Below are positions 1-10,355 of a DNA stretch of 64,000 nucleotides, piece after piece. The stretch's first letter is position 1, and each line of letters begins with the position of its first letter. Position numbers and translations under genes: made by a program. Source of the DNA: Celeribacter sp. HF31. Its GTDB lineage: Bacteria; Pseudomonadota; Alphaproteobacteria; Rhodobacterales; Rhodobacteraceae. The stretch lies in assembly GCF_011806455.1 (NCBI RefSeq), contig NZ_JAATOT010000004.1, forward strand, positions 1-64,000. The letters run 5' to 3'. The notes beneath the pieces are model-generated. The model made no database searches. It worked only from the letters and a program-made list of their open reading frames with translations, and was not told the DNA's origin.

Positions 1-84
1 GCGATGGAAGAAGGCCTCCGCTTCGCGATCCGCGAAGGCGGCCGGACTGTTGGTTCGGGCGTTGTGTCCAAGATCCTTGCGTAA
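1..84 (+). CDS. tuf: Elongation factor Tu, 3' end only (first tuf copy)
   Basis: Only the last 27 codons and the TAA stop are in the window; the gene starts upstream. The encoded tail ends in [10 protein letters not shown], the usual C-terminus of EF-Tu domain 3. It is identical in protein to residues 365-391 of the complete tuf at 20658-21833, with one silent base difference in the Leu codon near the stop. EF-Tu delivers aminoacyl-tRNA to the ribosome in the cytosol. Two near-identical tuf genes are common in proteobacteria: one in the str operon and one next to the tRNA/secE/nusG locus, which is exactly this arrangement. Confidence 0.97.
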   Translation, partial: AMEEGLRFAIREGGRTVGSGVVSKILA

Positions 85-87
85 TCG

Positions 88-115
88 GGTCGAGTTTCTG
101 TAAGAAACTCTGACC
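88..115 (+). ncRNA. 3' UTR hairpin GGTC-stem-T-GACC (tuf copy 1)
   Basis: Arms 92-99 and 103-110 pair perfectly around a GTA loop. They are closed by GGTC (88-91) and GACC (112-115) with a bulged T at 111. The same outer GGTC/T/GACC frame with different inner stem bases occurs after rplP (30616-30644). Function unknown. Confidence 0.55.
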
Positions 116-166
116 GGTGGGTGGCAGTCGTTTTTGTCTTCAAAAACGATGAGAACCCACTCCGGT
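113..166 (+). ncRNA. GGCAGT/ATGAGA internal-loop hairpin (tuf copy 1 3' UTR)
   Basis: The outer stem pairs 117-122 with 155-160, and 113-116 can add pairs with 163-166. A symmetric internal loop follows: GGCAGT (123-128) opposite ATGAGA (149-154). An 8-bp apical stem pairs 129-136 with 141-148. The same internal loop occurs at 259-301, 21978-22027 and 30673-30711 inside stems of different sequence. It lies between the tuf stop codon and its terminator. I do not recognise it as a named RNA family. Confidence 0.6.
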
Positions 167-182
167 GAAGTTTAAGAATGAG

Positions 183-211
183 AAAGGGCGCTCTTCGGAG
201 CGCCCTTTTTT
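183..211 (+). terminator. Intrinsic terminator of tuf copy 1
   Basis: An 11-bp GC-rich stem (183-193 with 198-208) with a TTCG loop runs into a T tract. Confidence 0.9.
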
Positions 212-258
212 GTTCGAATGCGGACTACGTTCAGGAAACAGCATGTGGGTGCAAGCCA

Positions 259-301
259 CGGGTGGCAGTTGGCTTTGCAAGGCAAAGGCAATGAGAACCC
301 G
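259..301 (+). ncRNA. Second GGCAGT/ATGAGA internal-loop hairpin
   Basis: The outer stem pairs 259-263 with 297-301. The internal loop is GGCAGT (264-269) opposite ATGAGA (291-296). The apical stem pairs 270-278 with 282-290 and has one G-G mismatch. It lies past the tuf terminator and just before the stop codon of the truncated minus-strand reductase. It keeps the loop of 113-166 but has different stems. Confidence 0.5.
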
Positions 302-318
302 AGGCCGGAGACCTGTTC

Positions 319-712
319 TCAAGCAGCCGCTTTCGCCGTCATGCCTTCGACCAACCCGCGTTCCAAAATTCCCGCCGTCATATCCACAAGCGACTGGGGC
401 CCCGAGATATCCATCAAAGCTTCCGCGCGTGAGGTATCGAACCGGGGCCGATAGCCCAGCTCATTGAGGTTGGCCCGAATGTCGCCATCGAACAGCCCCA
501 TGATCCGCACGAGCCAATCCGGTGCGCCGCGCAGCGGCAGTTTTGACCGCAGCCCCGGATAGGCCTGTGCCACGGTTTCTGCAATTTCGAGGATCGACAT
601 GGGATCGAAGCCTGCCGGATGCCGTTGCCCATCAGAGCCGGGGTCGGTCATTGCGGCGACGAGGATGCGGGCCAGATCGCGCGCATCGGAAATATTGAGG
701 TGAAGGTTGGGG
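319..712 (-). pseudogene. NAD-dependent epimerase/reductase, C-terminal remnant
   Basis: The remnant encodes about 130 residues resembling the C-terminal half of an extended short-chain dehydrogenase of the aldehyde/dihydroflavonol reductase type: ISDARDLARIL, then a substrate-domain region containing DWLVRIMGLF and NELGYRPRFDTSRAEALM. The NAD-binding Rossmann half (GxxGxxG) and the catalytic YxxxK are absent. Upstream homology stops abruptly at about 710, where sequence belonging to the divergent TetR gene begins. It is read as a 5' truncation by deletion; no function is expected. The exact break is uncertain by about 10 bases. Confidence 0.7.
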
Positions 713-1145
713 GCCGTCGCGAAACCCACGCTTTACGCGCGCTTCAAGAACAAGGAACGAGCTTTTCGCGGGCGTCGTTCACTGTGTGATCGCGCAGCTC
801 GAAGAAGTGGTCGCAGGAGAACTGGCAAAGGAGGGCAGCGTCACGGCGCGCGTCTCTGGGGGCATTCGCGGTAAATATGCGGTGCTCCATGAGATGCTGG
901 GCACTTCGACCTATGCGGAAGAACTGACCACCGCGCCGAAACGGCTGGTGAGCGATTCCTTTGCCGCCTTTGAGGCCCGTCTGCGCCAACGCATCGCGCA
1001 AGTGATCGCGAAAAAGGCCCCTGAGGAGGCGGAGCGTCTTGCGCGGCTGGTGATCGCCAGCGCCGATGGCATCAACCGGCTGGGCGCGGGGCCGGACGCG
1101 ATTGCGGCAGATATAGACCTGATGGTGTCGAAGCTTCTGGCCTAA
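713..1145 (+). pseudogene. TetR-family regulator, 5'-truncated and frameshifted
   Basis: From 713 the plus strand reads VAKPTLYARFKNKE, the recognition-helix end of a TetR HTH domain. An extra base near 758 then shifts the frame, and the sequence continues as ELFAGVVHCV followed by a typical helical TetR ligand-binding domain to the stop at 1145. The first roughly 30 residues of the HTH domain are missing. A GTG at 786 could at best start a 119-residue ligand domain without DNA binding. It was probably the regulator of the divergent reductase at 319-712; one deletion appears to have removed both 5' ends. Confidence 0.75.
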
Positions 1146-1190
1146 TGGAACGCGGCCAGACGAATTCTGTGCGCCGGTTTGAAAACGGGC

Positions 1191-1219
1191 TTGCAAAGGC
1201 CGCACAGCTTGTCTATCTC
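1191..1219 (+). promoter_or_regulatory. Promoter of tRNA-Trp
   Basis: TTGCAA (1191-1196), a 17-base spacer and TATCTC (1214-1219), ending 13 bases before the tRNA. The spacer begins AGGCC, as in the rpsL and rpmC promoters. Confidence 0.65.
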
Positions 1220-1232
1220 CACCCTCGGCCTT

Positions 1233-1308
1233 AGGGGTATAGCTCAGCTGGTAGAGCGACGGTCTCCAAAACCGTAGGTCGCGGGTTCGAACCCTGCTGC
1301 CCCTGCCA
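1233..1308 (+). tRNA. trnW: tRNA-Trp (CCA anticodon)
   Basis: A 76-base cloverleaf with acceptor stem 1233-1239 pairing with 1298-1304 and an encoded 3' CCA at 1306-1308. The anticodon stem-loop carries CCA flanked by T and A, and the T-loop is GGTTCGAACC. It decodes UGG. It sits directly before secE, the arrangement seen in many proteobacteria, and is probably co-transcribed with it. Confidence 0.97.
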
Positions 1309-1415
1309 TTTCCTCCAATCTCGATACGATCTGGGCGTGAGATGCGCTGTCGGGCTTGAAATTCACGCGCGGCTCGCGTATCTGCGCCGGGTACTCAAAG
1401 CATCAGGACAACAAG

Positions 1416-1616
1416 ATGGCCACGAAAACCAATCCGCTTCAGTTCATTCAGCAGGTGCGCGCTGAGGCGTCGAAGATCGTTTGGCCGACCCGTCGCGAAG
1501 TCATGCTGACCACGCTGATGGTCTTCGTGATGGCCGCTCTGACGGCGACGTTCTTTTTCCTCGTCGACCTGCTGATCCGCAATGGGCTTCAGGCTTTCCT
1601 GAACCTGTTCGGCTGA
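1416..1616 (+). CDS. secE: Preprotein translocase subunit SecE
   Basis: A 66-residue protein of the short single-span SecE type. It has an N-terminal amphipathic stretch (about 7-25, with the conserved KIVWPTRREV) followed by one transmembrane helix (about 30-55). It stabilises SecY in the inner-membrane SecYEG channel. The ATG at 1416 is chosen because it gives the canonical N-terminus MATKTNPLQF; an in-frame extension back to 1356 has no homology-like content. secY itself lies at 42440. A strong inverted repeat follows the stop, so secE may be separately terminated from nusG. Confidence 0.96.
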   Translation: MATKTNPLQFIQQVRAEASKIVWPTRREVMLTTLMVFVMAALTATFFFLVDLLIRNGLQAFLNLFG

Positions 1617-1624
1617 TCCGGCGG

Positions 1625-1668
1625 TTGCCATAGCGGGCCTCAAGGAGGCCCGCTATGGCAAAATTTTT
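1625..1668 (+). promoter_or_regulatory. 16-bp perfect inverted repeat covering RBS and start codon (possible terminator)
   Basis: Arms 1625-1640 and 1646-1661 are perfectly complementary around a 5-base loop. A run of five T follows at 1664-1668. The 3' arm and loop contain the AAGGAGG ribosome binding site and the ATG (1655) of the next gene. It could terminate secE transcription, hide the start of the next gene, or both. Confidence 0.75.
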
Positions 1669-2230
1669 CGACAGTATTCCCAATCCTCTGCGTCGCATGG
1701 TCGAACCTCAGAGGATTTTCTTTGTCGCCACGGCGGCGGATGGCGCGCGGGTGAATATCTCGCCGCGGCCCACGGCGGAGACGCTTCGGATCACCGGGCC
1801 GAATGAGCTGATCTATCTCGACATGACCGGATCGGGCGCCGAAACCGCCGCGCATTTGAAAGCGGACGGGCGGATGACCGTGATGTTCTGTTCCTTCGAA
1901 GAGCAGCCGATGATCGTGCGGTTTTTCGGCACGGGGCGGTCGGTGTTCAAGGGCACGGAAGAGTATCAAACCCTGCTCGACACCCATTTCGACGGCAAGG
2001 AGTTGCCCGGCGCGCGCCAGATCGTTGTGCAGACAATTGAGCAGGCGCAAAGCTCCTGCGGCTATGGTGTGCCGTTCTTTGATTATACGGGCGAGCGCTC
2101 GACCTTGAAGGACTGGAGCACGCGCAAGGGGGATGCGGGGATCGCGGAGTACCTCGAAGAAAAGAACCTCGTCTCGCAAGACGGTTTGCCCACCGGGTTC
2201 GAAGAGGTCGCAGAGGCCCTAAAGGGTTGA
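1655..2230 (+). CDS. Pyridoxamine 5'-phosphate oxidase-family (FMN-binding split barrel) protein
   Basis: A 191-residue protein with the features of small PPOX-class flavin proteins: an N-terminal FFVAT strand, ISPRPTAETLRI, a YLDMTGSGAETAAHL helix and a MTVMFCSFEEQPMIVRFFG sheet. Family members bind FMN or related cofactors, but the substrate cannot be told from sequence. The start at 1655 has a consensus AAGGAGG ribosome binding site, though both lie inside a 16-bp inverted repeat. It separates secE from nusG, which are adjacent in most bacteria, and leaves 161 bases before nusG. No pathway neighbour suggests its role. Confidence 0.8.
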   Translation: MAKFFDSIPNPLRRMVEPQRIFFVATAADGARVNISPRPTAETLRITGPNELIYLDMTGSGAETAAHLKADGRMTVMFCSFEEQPMIVRFFGTGRSVFKGTEEYQTLLDTHFDGKELPGARQIVVQTIEQAQSSCGYGVPFFDYTGERSTLKDWSTRKGDAGIAEYLEEKNLVSQDGLPTGFEEVAEALKG

Positions 2231-2391
2231 ACTTGCGCGCCTGAGCGTATAGAGCGAGCGCACTCTCAGAGACGGGCGTGCAGCGATTCGAGTTGCGCGC
2301 CGCTTTATTGTTTCGGGGAGTTGCGCGTAAGCGTTTGGAATTTAACGACATCTGGCCGAAATGGCCGGAGAGATGAAAAGGCAAAGGCACC

Positions 2392-2931
2392 ATGGCGAAG
2401 CGTTGGTATTCGGTGAGCGTTCTCTCGAACTTCGAGAAAAAAATCGCCGAAGCGATCAAAACGGCCGTGGAAGAAAAGGGCCTGCAGGATCAGATCGAAG
2501 AAGTTCTGGTGCCGACCGAAGAGGTCATCGAGGTGCGCCGGGGCAAAAAGGTGACGACCGAGCGTCGCTTCATGCCGGGCTATGTGCTCGTGCGCATGGA
2601 GATGACCGACCAGGGCTATCACCTGATCAACTCGATCAACCGCGTGACCGGGTTCCTGGGCTCTTTCGGCAAGCCGATGCCGATGCGTGACAGCGAAGTC
2701 GAAGCGATCCTGGGCCGTGTCCAGGAAGGTGCCGAAGCCGACGCGCCGCGCAACACCATCACCTTCGAGGTGGGCGAACAGGTCTCCGTGGCCGAGGGCG
2801 CCTTCGAGGGCTTCGATGGTATGGTCGAGGAAGTGGACGACGCCAACCAGCGTCTGAAAGTTTCCGTGTCGATCTTTGGCCGGGCTACCCCGGTCGAACT
2901 GGAATTCACTCAGGTCAACAAGACGGCCTGA
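2392..2931 (+). CDS. nusG: Transcription elongation/antitermination factor NusG
   Basis: A 179-residue protein. The NGN domain (about 4-115) begins with RWYSVSVLSNFE and contains RRFMPGYVLVRM. The C-terminal KOW domain (about 128-175) contains VAEGAFEGFDGMVEEVD. NusG binds the RNA polymerase clamp, suppresses pausing, and links polymerase to Rho or to ribosomal protein S10. It precedes rplK as usual. The 161-base gap upstream shows no clear sigma-70 promoter that I can defend, so it may be expressed from upstream or from an atypical promoter. Confidence 0.97.
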   Translation: MAKRWYSVSVLSNFEKKIAEAIKTAVEEKGLQDQIEEVLVPTEEVIEVRRGKKVTTERRFMPGYVLVRMEMTDQGYHLINSINRVTGFLGSFGKPMPMRDSEVEAILGRVQEGAEADAPRNTITFEVGEQVSVAEGAFEGFDGMVEEVDDANQRLKVSVSIFGRATPVELEFTQVNKTA

Positions 2932-3051
2932 GCGAGCGCCTGATCTTTCAGGCATCACTTGTGGGAGAGGCGGTTCGCGCGCGGATCAAATCAGACCACA
3001 CAACGTAGTCGTCGCGAAACGCGTTTCGTGACAGTTGGAAAGGAAAAGCCA

Positions 3052-3501
3052 ATGGCTAAGAAACTCGCAGGTACGATGAAACTGCAAGTCCCCGCCGGTG
3101 CAGCGAACCCGTCCCCGCCCGTGGGTCCGGCGCTGGGTCAGCGCGGCATCAACATCATGGAATTCTGTAAGGCGTTCAACGCCAAGACGCAGGATATGGA
3201 GCCCGGCGCACCGTGCCCGACCGTGATCACCTACTACTCCGATAAATCCTTCTCGATGGACATCAAGACCCCGCCGGCGTCTTATTACCTCAAGAAGGCT
3301 GCTGGCCTTAAGCCGGTCGGCAAGCGCAACCGCCCCAAAGGCGCTGCTCTGCCGGGTCGTGAGACCGTCGCTTCCGTGACCGTCGCGCAAGTGCGCGAAA
3401 TTGCAGAAGCCAAGATGAAAGATCTGAACGCCAACGACGTCGAAGGCGCAATGAAGATCATCGTCGGCTCCGCGAAATCCATGGGCATTGAGGTGAAGTG
3501 A
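3052..3501 (+). CDS. rplK: 50S ribosomal protein L11
   Basis: A 149-residue protein with the L11 signature [18 protein letters not shown] in the N-terminal domain and a C-terminal rRNA-binding domain ending [12 protein letters not shown]11 forms the GTPase-associated centre with 23S rRNA and L10. ATG 3052 gives the canonical [16 protein letters not shown] start after a GGAAAGGAAA ribosome binding site; the in-frame extension to 2959 is discounted. The TGA stop overlaps the rplA start (TGATG), indicating translational coupling. Confidence 0.97.
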   Translation: MAKKLAGTMKLQVPAGAANPSPPVGPALGQRGINIMEFCKAFNAKTQDMEPGAPCPTVITYYSDKSFSMDIKTPPASYYLKKAAGLKPVGKRNRPKGAALPGRETVASVTVAQVREIAEAKMKDLNANDVEGAMKIIVGSAKSMGIEVK

Positions 3502-4199
3502 TGGCGAAACTTGGCAAACGTACCCGTTCCGCTCGCGAAGCTTTCGCTGGCAAAGAGAATGTCTCCGTCGAAGAAGCGGTTGAGCTGATCAAAGCCAACG
3601 CGACCGCAAAATTCGACGAGACCGTTGAGATTGCGCTGAACCTCGGTGTTGACCCGCGCCACGCTGACCAGATGGTCCGCGGCGTTGTGTCCCTGCCGAA
3701 CGGCACGGGTAAAACCGTCCGCGTCGCCGTGTTTGCACGTGGCCCGAAAGCCGACGAAGCAACCGCTGCTGGCGCAGACATCGTGGGCGCAGAAGACCTG
3801 ATGGAAACCATCCAGGGCGGCACCATCGAGTTCGATCGCTGCATCGCGACCCCGGACATGATGCCGATCGTTGGCCGTCTGGGTAAGATCCTCGGCCCGC
3901 GCAACCTGATGCCGAACCCCAAAGTCGGCACCGTGACCATGGACGTCAAAGCGGCTGTTGAAGCGGCCAAAGGCGGCGAAGTGCAGTTCAAGGCGGAAAA
4001 AGCCGGTGTTGTGCACTGCGGCGTTGGCAAAGCCTCTTTTGATGCAGGCAAACTGGCCGAAAACATCCGCGCTTTCGTGGATGCGGTTCAAAAAGCCCGC
4101 CCGACCGGCGCCAAAGGCACCTACATGAAGAAGGTCTCCGTGTCTTCGACCATGGGTCCGGGCGTGTCCATCTCCGTGGACTCCGCGACGGGCAATTGA
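3501..4199 (+). CDS. rplA: 50S ribosomal protein L1
   Basis: A 232-residue two-domain L1 protein. It contains the signature region around [12 protein letters not shown] and a conserved N-terminus [14 protein letters not shown]1 binds the mobile L1 stalk of 23S rRNA and, in many bacteria, represses translation of its own L11-L1 message. The start overlaps the rplK stop. It is followed by three hairpins and an intrinsic terminator, so rplKA form a terminated unit here, separate from rplJL. Confidence 0.97.
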   Translation: MAKLGKRTRSAREAFAGKENVSVEEAVELIKANATAKFDETVEIALNLGVDPRHADQMVRGVVSLPNGTGKTVRVAVFARGPKADEATAAGADIVGAEDLMETIQGGTIEFDRCIATPDMMPIVGRLGKILGPRNLMPNPKVGTVTMDVKAAVEAAKGGEVQFKAEKAGVVHCGVGKASFDAGKLAENIRAFVDAVQKARPTGAKGTYMKKVSVSSTMGPGVSISVDSATGN

Positions 4200-4203
4200 T
4201 CCA

Positions 4204-4277
4204 GCGTATCGCGACAGCGATGCGCGTCGGGCGAAAAAGTGCATTTCGTAGAAATGCATGATCGCCTTTAAGCGATC
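4204..4277 (+). ncRNA. Three consecutive hairpins in the rplA 3' UTR
   Basis: Three perfect or wobble-paired hairpins lie between the rplA stop and its terminator: arms 4204-4212/4217-4225, 4240-4247/4251-4258 and 4260-4265/4272-4277. A GGTCTGAC string follows at 4279-4286, reminiscent of the GGTC...T-GACC frame seen after tuf and rplP but without an inserted stem. Function unknown. Confidence 0.45.
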
Positions 4278-4293
4278 AGGTCTGACAAGTTTG

Positions 4294-4322
4294 AAAGGCG
4301 CTCCGTTTGGGGCGCCTTTTTT
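4294..4322 (+). terminator. Intrinsic terminator of rplKA
   Basis: A GC-rich stem (about 4294-4304 with 4309-4319) is followed by a T tract. Confidence 0.88.
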
Positions 4323-4407
4323 CTTTGGCATTCCCTCCCCGATGTGGAAGTTTGAAATTGCGATGAGTACTTCTTAGTTGCCACGTTAATTTTGAGAGGG
4401 ATGTTTT

Positions 4408-4653
4408 GTGACTTACGGGATTCGAAAAAGTGAGAAGGGTGACAAAGCTGTTTATATGGATATGGGCGTCTGGTATGACGAGAAAACGGGACATATTCAT
4501 CTTACAGTTCCTAAATCGGGTTGGTTTCATACCACTGTGAATTTGAATGAGGAGAGTAAGCGCGGTCATCCCAATCTTTATATGAAGCTTGCACGAGCGT
4601 TGCGTGAGGCCGGTGCGACTGCTCCTGAGCTCGTAGAGGAAGCCGACGAATGA
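4408..4653 (+). CDS. Small hypothetical protein
   Basis: An 81-residue protein of unknown family. It starts at GTG 4408 with a GAGAGGG ribosome binding site 7 bases upstream; the ATG at 4401 is out of frame. Composition is hydrophilic, with no signal peptide or membrane helix. It has a WYDEKTGHIHLTVP beta-like stretch and a helical C-terminus rich in Ala and Glu. It is visibly more AT-rich than the ribosomal genes on both sides, so it is probably an insertion between rplA and rplJ. Similar small proteins occur in accessory DNA, but I assign no function. Confidence 0.65.
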   Translation: MTYGIRKSEKGDKAVYMDMGVWYDEKTGHIHLTVPKSGWFHTTVNLNEESKRGHPNLYMKLARALREAGATAPELVEEADE

Positions 4654-4663
4654 GTTGGACCCC

Positions 4664-4692
4664 TTGCACTCTCCCTTAATCCCCTCTAAACA
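4664..4692 (+). promoter_or_regulatory. Promoter of rplJL(-rpoBC)
   Basis: TTGCAC (4664-4669), a 17-base spacer and TAAACA (4687-4692). It lies just past the stop of the small hypothetical gene and opens a long (about 230-base) leader before rplJ. Confidence 0.6.
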
Positions 4693-4699
4693 CCATCCT

Positions 4700-4924
4700 G
4701 CATCCCAGCGTGCGATTCGTCGTGCGCTGTTTTGCGTTTCGTCCTAGACGGTGGGTGTCAGCGATCTTGCTGACATAATTCCTGCCTGAGACGGGAAGAC
4801 GACAAGTTTCTCCGCAGGCTAGACCTCGGGCGACTTTGGCGCAGCCCCGTAACGGACTTCGTGCCGGTTTCAGCCGGTAGAATTGAGCCGGGAGGGGAAA
4901 CTCTCCCATACTTGGAGTAAAACT
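4700..4924 (+). promoter_or_regulatory. rplJ leader region (probable L10 autoregulatory leader)
   Basis: About 225 untranslated bases with several possible stems, for example GTGTCAGC...GCTGACA around 4755-4776. In many bacteria L10(L7/L12)4 binds such a leader to repress translation. Position and length fit; the specific fold was not verified. Confidence 0.45.
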
Positions 4925-5440
4925 GTGGATAGAGCACAAAAAGAAAAAATGGTCGAAGAGCTCGGCCAAATCTTTGACAGCTCTGGCGTCGTTGTGGTTG
5001 CCCACTACGAAGGTCTCACGGTTGCTGAAATGCAGGACCTGCGCGCGCGTATGCGTGAAGCCGGTGGGTCCGTCCGCGTTGCCAAGAACAAGCTCGCCAA
5101 AATCGCCCTCGACGGAAAGCCCTGCGCAAGCGTTGCTGAATTCCTGACGGGCATGACTGTTCTCACCTATTCGGAAGATCCTGTGGCCGCGGCCAAGGTC
5201 GCCGATGCTTACGCCAAAGATAACGAGAAATTCGTGATCCTCGGCGGTGCAATGGGTGAAAACGCTCTCGACGTCGCCGGTGTGAAAGCCGTGGCACAGA
5301 TGCCGTCCCGCGAGGAGCTTATTGCCTCTATCGTTGGCTGCATTGGTGCACCTGCTTCCAACATCGCTGGCGCGATTGGCGCTCCTGCTTCGAACATCGC
5401 TGGTATCCTGTCTACGATTGAAGACAAGGCTGCTGCATAA
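4925..5440 (+). CDS. rplJ: 50S ribosomal protein L10
   Basis: A 171-residue L10 that anchors L7/L12 dimers at the ribosomal stalk base. The N-terminal rRNA/L11-binding domain contains [17 protein letters not shown] and [11 protein letters not shown]. The C-terminal helix for L12 binding has a nearly exact GAPASNIAG tandem duplication at about residues 141-158. GTG 4925 is chosen over the in-frame upstream start at 4883 because it gives the normal L10 N-terminus ([13 protein letters not shown]) after a TTGGAG site. Confidence 0.96.
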   Translation: MDRAQKEKMVEELGQIFDSSGVVVVAHYEGLTVAEMQDLRARMREAGGSVRVAKNKLAKIALDGKPCASVAEFLTGMTVLTYSEDPVAAAKVADAYAKDNEKFVILGGAMGENALDVAGVKAVAQMPSREELIASIVGCIGAPASNIAGAIGAPASNIAGILSTIEDKAAA

Positions 5441-5509
5441 GCAATTAGAGACCGACGTGGTTGTAAACACACGCGTTGGAACACATCTTAAACGAACGGA
5501 AACAGTACA

Positions 5510-5884
5510 ATGGCTGATCTGAAGAAACTTGCAGAAGAGATCGTGGGTCTCACCCTTCTCGAAGCACAAGAACTGAAAACCATCCTCAAAGACGAGTATG
5601 GCATCGAGCCCGCCGCTGGCGGCGCAGTGATGATGGCTGGCCCGGCAGGCGATGCTGGCGCAGCTGCTGAAGAAAAATCTGAATTCGACGTCGTCCTGAA
5701 AGACGCCGGCGCATCCAAGATCAACGTCATCAAAGAAGTCCGCGGCATCACCGGCCTGGGCCTCAAAGAAGCCAAAGAGCTCGTTGAAGCTGGCGGCAAA
5801 ATCAAAGAAGGCGTCGACAAAGCCGAAGCCGAAGAAGTCAAAGCCAAGCTGGAAGCAGCTGGCGCGACCGTCGAGCTGGCCTAA
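5510..5884 (+). CDS. rplL: 50S ribosomal protein L7/L12
   Basis: A 124-residue stalk protein. It has an N-terminal dimerisation helix ([20 protein letters not shown]), an Ala/Gly-rich hinge (about 38-52), and a C-terminal factor-binding domain with [20 protein letters not shown]. It recruits EF-G, EF-Tu and IF2 to the ribosome. It lies 69 bases after rplJ. The 279-base gap to rpoB contains strong secondary structure, consistent with attenuation or processing between ribosomal and polymerase genes. Confidence 0.97.
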   Translation: MADLKKLAEEIVGLTLLEAQELKTILKDEYGIEPAAGGAVMMAGPAGDAGAAAEEKSEFDVVLKDAGASKINVIKEVRGITGLGLKEAKELVEAGGKIKEGVDKAEAEEVKAKLEAAGATVELA

Positions 5885-5912
5885 TCGCCTTTGGTCCTTA
5901 CGGGCCACACAA

Positions 5913-6030
5913 AATAAGGGCTGGATCCGGGGTTCCCTGGGTCCAGCTTATATCGTTTCTTGGAAAACGGTTTAGCCTGTCTGAGAAAGGGCCTTTCGCG
6001 AAAGCGTCACACAAAGGGTCTTTTCTCAGG
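5913..6030 (+). promoter_or_regulatory. Structured rpoB leader (candidate Rhodo-rpoB-type RNA)
   Basis: A 12-bp hairpin (5920-5931 with 5936-5947) is followed by a larger element. In that element CTGAGAAA (5981-5988) pairs with the TTTCTCAG-like arm ending at 6029, enclosing a CTTTCGCGAAAG mini-hairpin. A conserved 'Rhodo-rpoB' RNA motif has been described upstream of rpoB in Rhodobacterales; this position and lineage fit, but I could not compare it with the published model. Confidence 0.5.
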
Positions 6031-6163
6031 AGAGGTTCAAAGGTCGGGAGCCCCCTTTGGGACGGGGGCAGGAATAGACCGAATCCCTCTGTTTCGTCAG
6101 GGCACATCTGCCGGCGCCCAACGGTAGACGTCGCTCGCGAAAATTCGAAAGGTATAGACGCTT

Positions 6164-10300
<4,137 letters not shown>

Positions 10301-10355
10301 GGGCCCGCGCCCTTACCCTCCCTCCCTTTCCGAGACAATCTGAGGAACTCACAAG

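Noticed and set aside
4401-4403. ATG at 4401 as the start of the small gene at 4408.
   Set aside because: It is in a different frame from the 81-codon frame; the GTG at 4408 has the correctly spaced ribosome binding site.
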